NCBI GenBank assembly: GCA_902362925.1
Contig: CABIYL010000002.1
Direction: 5' to 3' (one strand)
Source: Pseudoflavonifractor sp902362925
GTDB lineage: Bacteria > Bacillota > Clostridia > Oscillospirales > Oscillospiraceae
Length of the DNA: 64,000 nt
Numbering within the stretch: position 1 is the stretch's first letter; the number at the start of each line of letters is the position of its first letter. The position numbers were made by a program, and so were the translations under genes. The notes under the pieces were generated by a model that saw nothing but the letters and a program-made list of their open reading frames with translations, searched no databases and was not told the DNA's origin. Shown here one piece after another: positions 1 to 8,290 of this stretch.

Positions 1-1
1 T

Positions 2-517
2 TACGGCCAGCCCATGACCAACATCATGACCGCTCTGCGCCGCATTGCGGATACCCACGAGGATGTGGAGCTGGTGTACCCGGTGCACCTGTCCCCGGTG
101 GTGCGGGAGGCAGCCGCCAAGTATCTCTCCGGCCACCCCAGGATTCACCTCATCGACCCTCTGGACGTGGAGGAGATGCACAACCTGATGGCCCGGTGCT
201 ATCTGGTGATGACCGACTCCGGCGGACTGCAGGAGGAGGCGCCCGCTCTGGGCCGTCCTGTGCTTGTCCTGCGCCGGGAGACCGAACGGCCCGAGGCCGT
301 GGAGGCGGGCACCGTGAAGATTGCGGGCACCGAGGAAGAGGATGTGTTCCAGATGGCTCACACCCTGCTGACCGATGCCAACGCCTACGGCGAGATGGCC
401 CATGCGGTCAATCCCTACGGCGACGGCCAGGCCTGCCGCCGCATTGCCGACGCCATTGAGTGGAAGTTTGGCCTGCGAGAGCAGGCTCCCGAGGCCTTTG
501 ACACACTGGGCCGGTAA
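2..517 (+). CDS. wecB: UDP-N-acetylglucosamine 2-epimerase, C-terminal part (5' end outside window)
   Basis: This is the C-terminal third of a non-hydrolysing UDP-GlcNAc 2-epimerase, which interconverts UDP-GlcNAc and UDP-ManNAc for cell-wall teichoic acid or capsule precursors in the cytoplasm. The reading frame is open from the first bases of the window. The family signature TDSGGLQEEAPALGRPVLVLR is split around positions 215-280, followed by ETERPEAVEAGT and a terminal NPYGDG motif, all characteristic of the UDP-binding half. The protein ends at a normal length for the family, so only the 5' end is missing. It is followed after 40 bases by an anchored protein gene on the same strand. Confidence 0.93.
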   Translation, partial: YGQPMTNIMTALRRIADTHEDVELVYPVHLSPVVREAAAKYLSGHPRIHLIDPLDVEEMHNLMARCYLVMTDSGGLQEEAPALGRPVLVLRRETERPEAVEAGTVKIAGTEEEDVFQMAHTLLTDANAYGEMAHAVNPYGDGQACRRIADAIEWKFGLREQAPEAFDTLGR

Positions 518-557
518 GACAAACACAGAGCAGCAGACCCGGTAAGGAGGTGGGAGC

Positions 558-1334
558 GTGGAAGGGAGAAACCGGACCATCTTTGTGGTGCTCATTGCCA
601 TTGTCATCGTGGTGGCGGTGTTTTCCAGCTTCGGCCTCAATCTGTTCACGCCTGCCGCCCCTGAGATCACCCTTCCGGCGGTCACGGATCCGGCGGAGGA
701 TCAGGAGGATCAGAGCGGCCAGCCGGCGGATACAGACCGCTATGTCCGGGTAGAGGTGACGCCGGAGACAGTGCAGAACGTTATCCGTACCATGGTTCCA
801 CTCCAGCCTGAGAGCTATTTCCGCACCATTACCGTGGAGACCTCCCTGGGAGACGGGACCATGGGCACCACGGTCAACCGGGTCTGGCAGGACGCCGGCT
901 GGACCCAGGTGGAGTCCACCTGGCCCGGCGGGACGGTGGAGTACACCATCGCGGGGGACGGAACGGTCTACCGCTGGTATGGCGGCGACAGCACCTGGAC
1001 CAAGTGGGACCAGGGAGAGCGGGACATCAACATGGCCCAGCGGATTCCCACCTACGAGGACGTGCTGGCGCTGAATGTAAAGCTGATTACCTCCACAGGT
1101 TATGAAGAGCGGAACGGGGAATCCTGTGTCTACGTGGAGACGGCGGAGAACGAGCTGGGCAACCGGGAGCGCTACTGGGTGTCGGTGTCCAACGGCCTGC
1201 TGATTGGCGCGGAGACCTGGTGTGGCGACGAGCTGGTGATGCGCATGTCCTCCGAGCCGGTGGAGATGCCGGTACCGGCGGATACCGCTTTTTCGCTCCC
1301 TGACGGCACCGTGCTTCACGTCGTAGAGGGCTGA
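558..1334 (+). CDS. membrane-anchored extracytoplasmic protein of unknown function
   Basis: The 258-residue product begins with a short basic stretch and one hydrophobic helix (about residues 7-28), then an acidic, proline-rich linker (about 35-60) and a globular domain. No lipobox is obvious, so it is probably an N-terminally anchored protein facing outward. The globular part has alternating beta-strand-like stretches (TVEYTIAGDGTVYRWYGGD) and a C-terminal 'PADTAFSLPDGT' that recalls LolA/LppX-fold proteins. That resemblance is weak. The start chosen is GTG at 558, 5-10 bases after GGAGGTGGGA. It may be co-transcribed with the epimerase. Function unknown. Confidence 0.75.
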   Translation: MEGRNRTIFVVLIAIVIVVAVFSSFGLNLFTPAAPEITLPAVTDPAEDQEDQSGQPADTDRYVRVEVTPETVQNVIRTMVPLQPESYFRTITVETSLGDGTMGTTVNRVWQDAGWTQVESTWPGGTVEYTIAGDGTVYRWYGGDSTWTKWDQGERDINMAQRIPTYEDVLALNVKLITSTGYEERNGESCVYVETAENELGNRERYWVSVSNGLLIGAETWCGDELVMRMSSEPVEMPVPADTAFSLPDGTVLHVVEG

Positions 1335-1339
1335 GCGGC

Positions 1340-1648
1340 TCAGTCCAGCCCTAACAGCAGGAGCAGTCCCAGCGTGATCATCAGCTCCACATCATCACCC
1401 TCCATGAAGAGAAAGAGGAGGATGAGCAGAAGGAGCACATCTCCGCTGTCCAGCTGGTCCAGCTTGAGGCTTTTAAGCAGTGAGGTAAGGGAACCGGCGG
1501 CTTTTTCTGCTTTGGACACCGTCTCACTGTGAGGCGGGTGAGGGGATTCCGGGCGATGTGTGCCTGCCTCCGACCGGCGGATGGGCTGGTCGTCCTCCTC
1601 AGGAATCCGGGTGTATCCGCCGCTGCCGGGGATATATCGGTTATACAT
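1340..1648 (-). CDS. small protein with hydrophobic C-terminus, unknown function
   Basis: 102 residues from the ATG at 1648, which follows a GAGGCGG ribosome-binding stretch. The N-terminal half is polar and rich in Tyr, Gly and Pro. The C-terminal half holds two closely spaced leucine-rich hydrophobic segments (LLLLILLFLFMEGDD and a final LITLGLLLLLGL), probably a membrane hairpin. It overlaps the upstream gene (stop at 1641) by a few bases, so the two are translationally coupled. It is convergent with the 558-1334 gene. It is the last member of a three-gene minus-strand operon that I do not recognise. A sporulation role would be conjecture. Confidence 0.55.
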   Translation of the reverse strand: MYNRYIPGSGGYTRIPEEDDQPIRRSEAGTHRPESPHPPHSETVSKAEKAAGSLTSLLKSLKLDQLDSGDVLLLLILLFLFMEGDDVELMITLGLLLLLGLD

Positions 1649-2153
1649 CCGCCTCGCCCCCTTCTTTCTTGAAGACCTGGAAGGCGACACGGATGACCCG
1701 GGAGAGTTTGGCGATCTGGATGGCTTTATCCAGCTTGGCCTGACGCTCCTCTTTCAGAAAGGGTTTCAGGGCATTGAGGAGGGCGGTGCGCCGGTCGTCC
1801 TCGGCGCTGTACGCGGAAAAGAGCTGGAGGGCAATTTGAATCAGCTTGGGGTCCAGGCTGCCCAGAGCGGAGAGGGAATTGTCTCCGCTGTCGCTCTGGT
1901 ATTCTGTCCGAGGCTGACCGGTCAAGCCGGACAGCAGGGCGGCCACAGCCTCTGAATTCGGCGTCTGGCCGCCCGCATCCCCATCGGGCTCCTCGCCTGA
2001 GGACGGAACCGCCTGGGTGTCCTCTCCGCCGCTGTGGGCATCGGAGTCTGCGGTATCCCCGGCGTCCGACAGAGACCGGGCAATGGACATAATCTGGCCC
2101 ATAGCCTCCGGATTGCCCAGAATCGCATTCAGTTTATCCTCCAGATCGGCCAT
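1641..2153 (-). CDS. unknown protein, middle gene of a three-gene operon
   Basis: 170 residues. An N-terminal helical segment (EDKLNAILGNPEAMGQIMSIA) is followed by a long low-complexity acidic linker rich in Ser, Gly, Glu and Asp (about 30-75). A helical C-terminal domain follows with many Leu and Lys residues, ending in a basic amphipathic stretch. The 'NPEAMGQIMS' helix resembles the N-terminal part of the neighbouring 2195-2476 product, suggesting the two share a short helical module. I do not recognise the family. The downstream gene overlaps its stop codon. No membrane segment or signal peptide is visible. Confidence 0.6.
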   Translation of the reverse strand: MADLEDKLNAILGNPEAMGQIMSIARSLSDAGDTADSDAHSGGEDTQAVPSSGEEPDGDAGGQTPNSEAVAALLSGLTGQPRTEYQSDSGDNSLSALGSLDPKLIQIALQLFSAYSAEDDRRTALLNALKPFLKEERQAKLDKAIQIAKLSRVIRVAFQVFKKEGGEADV

Positions 2154-2194
2154 GGCTCACCCTCCGTTCCCTGGGAAATCCAGCGGCTGTTGGC

Positions 2195-2476
2195 TTACTT
2201 TTTGGGCAGGGCTCCGCTGATGCGCCCCACAACCTCGGCGCCCTCCTTGCTCTGCATCAGGCGCTCCACAATACCGGTGAGGGCCTTGGTATCGCCCTTC
2301 ATGGCGGCGTCGGCGGCGCCCTTGAGGCCGCTGCCCGCCTGGCGGTTGAGCATCTCCATCAGGGCCTTGGTGTCCGGAGAGCTCATAATGCGGGCCAGCG
2401 CCTCCTTGTTTTTCAGCAGCGCTGCGGCCTCCGGGGATTTCATCAGATCGTTCAGGTTGGATTTGGGTGCTGTCAT
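2195..2476 (-). CDS. small helical protein, first gene of a three-gene operon
   Basis: 93 residues from the ATG at 2476, six bases after GGAGGG. It appears all-helical, with repeated 'LMKSPEAAALLKNKEAL' and 'IMSSPDTKALMEML' segments that look like two copies of a short helix-turn-helix pair with an S-P turn. No known domain was recognised. It is transcribed divergently from the phosphoesterase at 2563 and heads the operon that continues to 1340. The start region between 2477 and 2562 must carry both promoters; I could not assign convincing hexamers. Confidence 0.6.
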   Translation of the reverse strand: MTAPKSNLNDLMKSPEAAALLKNKEALARIMSSPDTKALMEMLNRQAGSGLKGAADAAMKGDTKALTGIVERLMQSKEGAEVVGRISGALPKK

Positions 2477-2562
2477 GGCGTATCCCTCCAATCAACATTG
2501 TATGTATGCAATCCATTGAACTTCACTCTCATTCTATGCCCGACAGGGGAGATGGTGCATTG

Positions 2563-3036
2563 ATGAAACTGTTGGTTTTTTCCGATTCTCATGGAAATAT
2601 CGAACATATGCGCCGGGCGGTGGAGCAGGAGAAGCCGGATCAGATTCTCCATCTGGGGGATGTGATGCGGGACGCAGTGGAGCTGTCCCGGGACTATCCG
2701 AACATTCCGCTGGAGCTGGTGCCCGGCAACTGCGACTACGCTACTGACGTGCCCGCCCAGAAGATCCTGTATTTTGAGGGCCGCCGGATTCTCATGACCC
2801 ACGGCCATATTTATCATGTCAAGCTGGGGATCGGTGCGGCAGTCAGGGCGGCGGTAGAGGCCAAGGTGGATGTTCTCCTCTTCGGCCATACCCATGAGGC
2901 CTTCTGCTGTGAGCAGGACGGCCTGTGGGTTATGAATCCCGGCACCATCCGGGGCGGCCTGGTGCCTACCTGCGGCATCATCCGTCTGGATGGTGAGCGT
3001 ACGACCTGCGAAATCCTTGAAATTCCAAGGGGGTAA
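2563..3036 (+). CDS. YfcE/MJ0936-type metallophosphodiesterase
   Basis: The 157-residue product is a calcineurin-like phosphoesterase of the compact YfcE/MJ0936 group, cytoplasmic enzymes that hydrolyse phosphodiesters with two metal ions. All metal-binding signatures are present in order: FSDSHGN near the start, LHLGD, PGNCD, THGH and GHTH. The start at 2563 gives the expected N-terminus immediately before the DSHGN motif. Longer starts would add an unrelated leader. It lies four bases before coaX, so the two probably form an operon. The physiological substrate cannot be read from the sequence. Confidence 0.88.
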   Translation: MKLLVFSDSHGNIEHMRRAVEQEKPDQILHLGDVMRDAVELSRDYPNIPLELVPGNCDYATDVPAQKILYFEGRRILMTHGHIYHVKLGIGAAVRAAVEAKVDVLLFGHTHEAFCCEQDGLWVMNPGTIRGGLVPTCGIIRLDGERTTCEILEIPRG

Positions 3037-3040
3037 AGGT

Positions 3041-3826
3041 ATGCTGCTTGCCATTGATGTGGGCAACACCAATATGGTGTTCGGCATTTATGAGGACGAC
3101 CGGCTGCTGGGCAGCTTCCGTCTGAAAACTGATGCCGGCCGTACCGGGGACGAGATTGGCCTGCTGGCCACCCAGTATTTTGAGAAATTCGGTCTGGATG
3201 CCAGCGGGGTAGAGGACGTGATCATATCCTCGGTGGTGCCCGCTGTGATGTTTGCCCTTACCGGCGCCATGGTTCAGTATTTCAACCGCAAGCCCCTTAT
3301 CATCGACAACGGGGTGGACCCCGGTCTACCCTACGCAGTGGGCGGAGATGAGCGGCTGGGCGCTGACCGCTCGGTGGCCTGCGTGGCCGCGCTGAAGAAG
3401 TACGGTGCCCCTCTGGTGGTGCTGGACTTTGGTACCGCCACCACGGTGGATGCGGTCAGCAAGGAGGGGGCCTACCTGGGCGGCTGTATCACAGCCGGCG
3501 TGCGCATCTCCACAGAGGCTCTGTTCCAGAATGCGGCTTTGCTTCCCAGTGTGGAGCTTGCGGTGCCTGACAAGGTTTTGGGCTGTACAGCTGTTGGGCA
3601 GATTCAGGCAGGCGCTGTTCTGGGATATATCGGCGCCATGGAGTATCTCATCCGCCGCACCAAGCGGGAGATGGGGTACCCTGAGGGGGAGATCAAGGTG
3701 GTGGCCACCGGCGGATTGTCCCGGATGGTGGCGGATAACACGGACCTGATTGACGTAGTGGACGAGGAGCTGATTCTGGATGGTCTGCGTCTCATTTACC
3801 GACGTTACCGGACGGAAAAAGCATAA
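3041..3826 (+). CDS. coaX: type III pantothenate kinase
   Basis: 261 residues, the usual CoaX length. CoaX phosphorylates pantothenate, the first step of coenzyme A synthesis, in the cytoplasm. It belongs to the ASKHA fold and is not inhibited by CoA. The signatures are the N-terminal DVGNTN phosphate loop, the PYAVGGDERLGADR substrate/dimer segment and the second phosphate motif DFGTATTVDAV. The ATG at 3041 follows AAGGGGGTAAAGGT and places DVGNTN at residues 6-11, as in other family members. It ends at a strong bidirectional terminator shared with sigG. Confidence 0.96.
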   Translation: MLLAIDVGNTNMVFGIYEDDRLLGSFRLKTDAGRTGDEIGLLATQYFEKFGLDASGVEDVIISSVVPAVMFALTGAMVQYFNRKPLIIDNGVDPGLPYAVGGDERLGADRSVACVAALKKYGAPLVVLDFGTATTVDAVSKEGAYLGGCITAGVRISTEALFQNAALLPSVELAVPDKVLGCTAVGQIQAGAVLGYIGAMEYLIRRTKREMGYPEGEIKVVATGGLSRMVADNTDLIDVVDEELILDGLRLIYRRYRTEKA

Positions 3827-3832
3827 AAAGCA

Positions 3833-3864
3833 ACACGGGGGAGCGGAAGCTCCCCCGTGTCTGT
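3833..3864. terminator. bidirectional terminator between coaX and sigG
   Basis: A perfect 12-bp stem, ACACGGGGGAGC / GCTCCCCCGTGT, closes a GGAA tetraloop between the convergent coaX and sigG stop codons. There are A residues on the coaX side and a short T-rich tract on the other, so it can serve both strands. Confidence 0.85.
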
Positions 3865-4635
3865 TTACAGGCTTTTTCTGATTTTCCAAATGGCGTTTTT
3901 CTCCAGCCGGGACACCTGTGCCTGGGAGATGCCGATCTCGGCCGACACCTCCATCTGGGTTCTGCCCTCAAAAAAGCGGAGGCTGAGGATGTGCCGTTCC
4001 CGGTCGGAGAGATGGGAGATGGCCTCCTTCAGCGCGATATGCTCCAGCCAGCTCTCGTCGGTGTTTTTGCTGTCCTTCACCTGGTCCATGACGCAGATGG
4101 CGTCACCGCCGTCGGAGTAGACCGGCTCGTAGAGGGACACCGGGTCCATAATGGCGTCCATGGCAAAGACCACGTCCTCCCGCTTCAGGTCCAGCATCTT
4201 GGCGATCTCCTCCATGGTAGGCTCCCGCTGGTGCTCGGCCATGAACTTTTCCTTGGCCTGGAGGACCTTGTAGGCGGTGTCCCGCATGGAGCGGGATACC
4301 CGCATGGAGCTGTTGTCCCGGAGATAGCGCCGGATTTCGCCCACAATCATGGGCACACCGTAGGTTGAGAAGCGGACGTCCAGGTCGGTGTTGAAATTGT
4401 CGATGGCTTTGATGAGGCCGATGCAGCCTACCTGGAACAGGTCGTCCACGTTTTCGCCCCGGTTGCTGAACTTCTGGATGACGGACAGCACTAGCCGGAG
4501 GTTGCCTGCAATCAGCTCTTCCCGGGCGGCCGTATCTCCCTCCTTGGTGCGTTTGAGCAGCGCCACGGTCTCCTCGTTTTTCAGCACCTTGAGCTTGGAT
4601 GTGTTAACCCCGCAGATTTCCACCTTTCCCTGCAA
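3865..4635 (-). CDS. sigG: RNA polymerase sporulation sigma factor SigG
   Basis: About 256 residues with the full sigma-70 layout of late forespore sigma factor G. The N-terminal KVEICGVNTSKL segment is diagnostic of SigG. Region 2 carries the GNLRLVLSVIQKF and DLFQVGCIGLIKAIDNF motifs, and region 4 has the helix-turn-helix MEVSAEIGISQAQVSRLE. It directs transcription of forespore genes after engulfment. The start is a TTG at 4635, nine bases after a GGGGGG tract, matching the known N-terminus. Here sigG lies next to coaX and the corrinoid cluster. I did not find spoIIGA or sigE in the window, so it is away from the canonical sigE-sigG neighbourhood. Confidence 0.96.
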   Translation of the reverse strand: MQGKVEICGVNTSKLKVLKNEETVALLKRTKEGDTAAREELIAGNLRLVLSVIQKFSNRGENVDDLFQVGCIGLIKAIDNFNTDLDVRFSTYGVPMIVGEIRRYLRDNSSMRVSRSMRDTAYKVLQAKEKFMAEHQREPTMEEIAKMLDLKREDVVFAMDAIMDPVSLYEPVYSDGGDAICVMDQVKDSKNTDESWLEHIALKEAISHLSDRERHILSLRFFEGRTQMEVSAEIGISQAQVSRLEKNAIWKIRKSL

Positions 4636-4786
4636 GCCGATACCCCCCTGTGAATGCGCTGATTACAGTATCTCCCGGGCCAGTGGATTCATACGGGCAC
4701 GCAGAGGGGTATATTTTTTATCGTAGGACGGTTTTCCCTTGCTTTTGGCAAACGGGCGGAAAACGATCTGACGGCAAGACAAGATA

Positions 4787-4830
4787 AAACGCCTCCTGGA
4801 ACAGAGCGAGCTCTGAACCGGGAGGCGTTT
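4787..4830 (-). terminator. terminator downstream of the G3E GTPase gene
   Basis: Stem AAACGCCTCC / GGAGGCGTTT with an inner AGAGC/GCTCT helix, followed on the minus strand by a T tract. It ends the minus-strand operon 4846-8232 or longer, before sigG. Confidence 0.75.
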
Positions 4831-4845
4831 CTTTTTGAGAGGAAT

Positions 4846-5772
4846 TTACCGCAGGTCCACAGGGGACTGGAAGCAGCGCTTGGCGGCCTCCAGCGTGACA
4901 GAGAAGATGCGCACGCCCACATTGGAGATGATGACCAGCTGGGTCTGACCAAGCGCGTCTCCCCAATCCTCTATCTGGCAGACAGTGCCCACCATGCTGA
5001 CATTTTTGGTGCCCTCGGTGGTGCGGCAGAAGCCCTTGACCCGGTAGGTGGAGGGGGCAATTTCATCCAGAAACTGCCGCAGAGCCTGGGGCGTGACGGC
5101 CTCCTGAGTGGAGAGGGTGATGGTGACCGGGCGGCTGCTCTCAGTGTTGGAGCTCTCCTGGGGGGCGGCCTCCTCCTGGGGGCCGCCGGAGAGGATTTCC
5201 CGCAGGGAGACATTGGCGTAGGTGGTGCGGTAGAGGGCGGCGCTGGGGTTGATCTCCAGAATGGACTGCTCCACCTGGGCCAGCTGCTCCTCGGTGACCA
5301 AATCCACCTTGTTGAGGATCACGGCCCGGCTGTACTCCACTTGACGGCGGAGAGCCAGAAGGAGCTTGAGGTATTTTGGGAAGTAGAGGGCGTCCACCAG
5401 GCAGATGGCGCCGCAGTAGTCGTAGACCGCGCCGGAGAGGGTGGCGATCTGGTCCAGAATGGAGGAGATGCTGGAGGGGTCGGCCAGGCCGGAGGCCTCC
5501 ACAAATACATAGTCCAGGTTCCGTCCCGCCAGGTCGATGAGGGAGTCCACAAAGGAGTCCTTGATGCAGGCGCAGAAGATGGAGCCGTTGTTGAGCTCGA
5601 TCATACTGGCGCCGGGGATATCGTGGCGGATGAGGGCGCCGTCCACGCCGGTGCCGCTGAATTCGTTGACAATCAGGCCGATTTTCTCCTGGGAAAACTC
5701 CTGGAGCACGTGGTTGAGGAAGGTGGTCTTGCCTGCGCCCAGGAAGCCGGTGAGAAGAACAAGCTTGCTCAT
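4846..5772 (-). CDS. CobW/G3E-family GTPase, probable metal or corrinoid-enzyme chaperone
   Basis: 308 residues. G3E GTPases (CobW, UreG, HypB, MeaB) load metals or cofactors into enzymes. Visible motifs: Walker A GFLGAGKTT at the N-terminus, VNEFSG, the metal-site region NGSIFCACIKDSF (CACI in place of the usual CxCC), VEASGLADP and NKVD for guanine recognition. A CobW C-terminal domain follows after a Pro/Glu/Ser-rich linker. The start at 5772 is preferred because GGAGG lies nine bases upstream; an ATG at 5781 abuts that GGAGG. It sits directly after the corrinoid activator gene, so a role in maturing the zinc or cobalamin methyltransferases here is likely, as an inference. Confidence 0.88.
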   Translation of the reverse strand: MSKLVLLTGFLGAGKTTFLNHVLQEFSQEKIGLIVNEFSGTGVDGALIRHDIPGASMIELNNGSIFCACIKDSFVDSLIDLAGRNLDYVFVEASGLADPSSISSILDQIATLSGAVYDYCGAICLVDALYFPKYLKLLLALRRQVEYSRAVILNKVDLVTEEQLAQVEQSILEINPSAALYRTTYANVSLREILSGGPQEEAAPQESSNTESSRPVTITLSTQEAVTPQALRQFLDEIAPSTYRVKGFCRTTEGTKNVSMVGTVCQIEDWGDALGQTQLVIISNVGVRIFSVTLEAAKRCFQSPVDLR

Positions 5773-5793
5773 ATTTTTCATCCTCCGTGGCAG

Positions 5794-7530
5794 TTAAAAG
5801 TTCATATTCATGATGTAGGTCTCCATGAATTTGGGGCTGGTGGCCAGCTCCACATGCTCAATGGAGGCGGGCAGGGCCTTGCAGCGGTCCATCTCGCCCT
5901 GGTCCAGCAGGCACATCTGGACGCCCTTTCCGGCGCCGTTGCCGATGGAGAAGATCCGGTCCCTGGGGACAGGGGGCAGCAGGCCGATTTCCAAAGCCCG
6001 GTCAATGTCGATGTAGTTGCCGAAGGCGCCTGCCAGATAGAGGGCGTCCAGCTGGTCGGGGGAGAGGCCGGCCTCCTCCAGAAGGGTCATGCAGCCGGAG
6101 AAGATGGAGCTCTTGGCCAGCTGAATCTGTCGTACGTCGTGCTGGGAGAGGTAGACAGGCCGGTCGCCGCGGGTAAAGAAGAAGGCGGTGTTGTACTCGC
6201 CGGCCTCGCCCAGATACTCGGCCAGCGGGCTGTCCGGGTGCTGGGCAAGGAATTCATCCCGGGGCAGGAGACGGCCGGACTCGTCGATGATACCGGCCCG
6301 GCGCAGCTCGGCTACCGCGTCGATGATGGCGGAGCCGCAAAGCCCCAGGGGCTCCACGCCGCCGATGACCCGGTAGGTCAGCTTGTTGTCCTGGAGGGAG
6401 ACACGCTCAATGGCACCCTCCATACCCCGCATGCCGCAGGCGATGTTGCCGCCCTCCAGTGCGGGGCCGCAGGCGGTGGAGGCCACCTTGTATCCGGAGC
6501 CATTGCCAACGGCGATTTCGCCGTTGGTGCCCAGGTCCACCATCAGGCAGGGACCTCTGTCGGTGGGGAGGGTGAGGAGCACGGCGGCGGTGTCAGCGCC
6601 CACAAAGCCACCCAGCAGGGGGAGAAACTCCACCACGCCGCCGGCGGGCATGTCAATTCCGGCCTCGGCGGCGGAGCAGCGGACGGGGCCGGCGGTGATG
6701 TTGACAAAGGGGTCCTGGGAGAGCCCATAGGGGTCCAGGCCCAGGAAGAGGTGCTGCATGGTGCTGTTGCCGCAGAGCACCAGATGGTAGAGATGGCTGC
6801 GGAAGCCGGGGATTTTCTCTTCCGCCTGGTTCAGCAGCGTGTGGATGGTGTCGCGGATATGGCCGTTCAGTTCATCCAGACCGTCCTCATTCTGACGGGT
6901 GTGGAGAATGCGGGTGATAACGTCGGCACCTCTGACAATCTGTCCGTTGAGTGCGGACACTGTGTGGAGCAGCGCGCCGGTGTTCAGGTCGTAGGCGTAG
7001 AGCACCACGGAGGTGGTGCCGATGTCTATGGCGCCGCCGTAGAGCAGATCGGTGGTGTCGCCAGGCTCCACTGCCAGGAGCTGGTCCCGGTAGGAGACAA
7101 AGGTGACGCGGTCCACTGAAGCGTCGGCCATCAGCCTGGAAAAGGTACGAAGAAGGCTGGGAGAGGCGGGTTCCAGGTAGGAACCGCAGTGGGAGGGCAG
7201 CAGCTCAGCCTTGGTCATGCAGCGCTTGGAGAGGGCGGGGGAGAGATGGGTGCTGTGGGCGGAGCGGCCTTCCGTTACGATGGACGCATCTCTGGTAAGC
7301 TGGTGATCCTCCAGATAGACGGTCATGTCACAGTCCACCACTGTCCGGCAGGCAAGGACAGTCTCGCTGGTGCCGTTCCGGTCAATCCGGACGGCGCATT
7401 TGCCGCAGGTTCCTCTTCCACCGCAGACCAGATCCATGGGAAACCCGGCGGCGGCGCAGGCCTGGGAGATGGTGACGCCGCCGGATGTCTCAAAGGCGGC
7501 GTTCTGGTTGGGCAGTTTGATACAGTACAT
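5794..7530 (-). CDS. RACo-type corrinoid protein activator (ferredoxin/ASKHA ATPase, DUF4445)
   Basis: 578 residues. Such proteins (RamA, RACo) use ATP to reduce inactive cob(II)alamin back to cob(I)alamin on methyltransferase corrinoid proteins. A plant-type [2Fe-2S] ferredoxin domain occupies roughly residues 1-75 with C36, C42, C45 and C61. A middle region leads into an ASKHA ATPase domain beginning AIDIGTTSV and continuing with MVDLGTNGEIA and ACGPALEGG. GGAGG lies nine bases before the ATG at 7530. It is in line with the G3E GTPase and the 7576-8232 gene and opposite the corrinoid proteins it presumably serves. Confidence 0.92.
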   Translation of the reverse strand: MYCIKLPNQNAAFETSGGVTISQACAAAGFPMDLVCGGRGTCGKCAVRIDRNGTSETVLACRTVVDCDMTVYLEDHQLTRDASIVTEGRSAHSTHLSPALSKRCMTKAELLPSHCGSYLEPASPSLLRTFSRLMADASVDRVTFVSYRDQLLAVEPGDTTDLLYGGAIDIGTTSVVLYAYDLNTGALLHTVSALNGQIVRGADVITRILHTRQNEDGLDELNGHIRDTIHTLLNQAEEKIPGFRSHLYHLVLCGNSTMQHLFLGLDPYGLSQDPFVNITAGPVRCSAAEAGIDMPAGGVVEFLPLLGGFVGADTAAVLLTLPTDRGPCLMVDLGTNGEIAVGNGSGYKVASTACGPALEGGNIACGMRGMEGAIERVSLQDNKLTYRVIGGVEPLGLCGSAIIDAVAELRRAGIIDESGRLLPRDEFLAQHPDSPLAEYLGEAGEYNTAFFFTRGDRPVYLSQHDVRQIQLAKSSIFSGCMTLLEEAGLSPDQLDALYLAGAFGNYIDIDRALEIGLLPPVPRDRIFSIGNGAGKGVQMCLLDQGEMDRCKALPASIEHVELATSPKFMETYIMNMNF

Positions 7531-7575
7531 GAGTGAAAACCTCCGTTTGTCAGTTGTCTTGATTTGTGGGCGGAA

Positions 7576-8232
7576 TCAGAGACAGGCAGCGGGTCCTTCC
7601 GTGGAGCGGAAGAAGCAGGAGGTATTGGAACACTTGCTGCAATCATGCTCCACGGAGATCTCCGGATTGCTGCAATCAGCTCCGAAGAGGTAGAGCATGG
7701 ACTTCTCGGGGTAGAGCATGTAGCTCTCGGTCAGACGGACGTGGGACAGGGAGGGAATACCGCGGAAAGCGTCCAGAAGCACCGACTGATATTCCAAATC
7801 CAGCTCCTGCTCACCGGGAGAAAAGCGGCGGGTAAGGTGGCAGTTGCTCTCCTTCATGGCGGCGGCGATCTGGCGGTTCATCTGCTCCGAGCCGTCAAAG
7901 AGCATCTCGTTGACCAAGTCGTTGAGGAGGTAGCCCTCCAGAAAATCGCCCTGATCAATCAGCTGGGAGATGGCTCTGGTGATGGACTCCGAGCAGGTGG
8001 ACAGACAGGTGATGCGGTAGCGGCATCGGTCCACCTCGGGCAGGCCCATGGGCGGCGCGCCCTCCTCCACGGCGTAGCAGTGGGTCATGCACAACTGCTG
8101 CCGGGCGGTGCGCTCCAGGGCGGGGAAGGCCGCCTCGGCATACCGGTAGGCGGTGGTGTCCGGCTGAATATGGAGCCTACGGAAAATGCGGCCCCGGTCG
8201 TAATGGGGGGTGATGTCGGCAAAGTAAACCAT
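7576..8232 (-). CDS. MetH activation-domain-like protein with a C-terminal cysteine cluster
   Basis: 218 residues. The C-terminal half (LTESYMLYPEKSMLYLFG) resembles the activation domain of cobalamin-dependent methionine synthase, which binds S-adenosylmethionine for reductive methylation. The end of the protein adds a cluster of cysteines spaced C-x10-C-x2-C-x4-C (DCSKCSNTSC), which could hold an iron-sulfur cluster. Proteins of this kind are commonly encoded in clostridial corrinoid methyltransferase operons. Its position between the activator and the regulator fits a role in cofactor reactivation. The exact reaction is not known to me. Start ATG 8232 follows AGGAAAGGA. Confidence 0.72.
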   Translation of the reverse strand: MVYFADITPHYDRGRIFRRLHIQPDTTAYRYAEAAFPALERTARQQLCMTHCYAVEEGAPPMGLPEVDRCRYRITCLSTCSESITRAISQLIDQGDFLEGYLLNDLVNEMLFDGSEQMNRQIAAAMKESNCHLTRRFSPGEQELDLEYQSVLLDAFRGIPSLSHVRLTESYMLYPEKSMLYLFGADCSNPEISVEHDCSKCSNTSCFFRSTEGPAACL

Positions 8233-8290
8233 GGAAGGCTCATCCTTTCCTCATGTCCGAATTCGTCTGCTTGTGGAGCGGGGCGAAGGC

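Noticed and set aside
4689..4966. Short minus-strand frames between sigG and the G3E gene
   Set aside because: They overlap the terminator and the end of the G3E gene in other frames and have no independent support.
5341..7119. 592-codon open frame on the plus strand opposite the G3E and activator genes
   Set aside because: It lies antisense to two well-identified genes and has the composition of a mirror frame in GC-rich DNA (many Val, Gly, His, Gln), with no ribosome site or family match.
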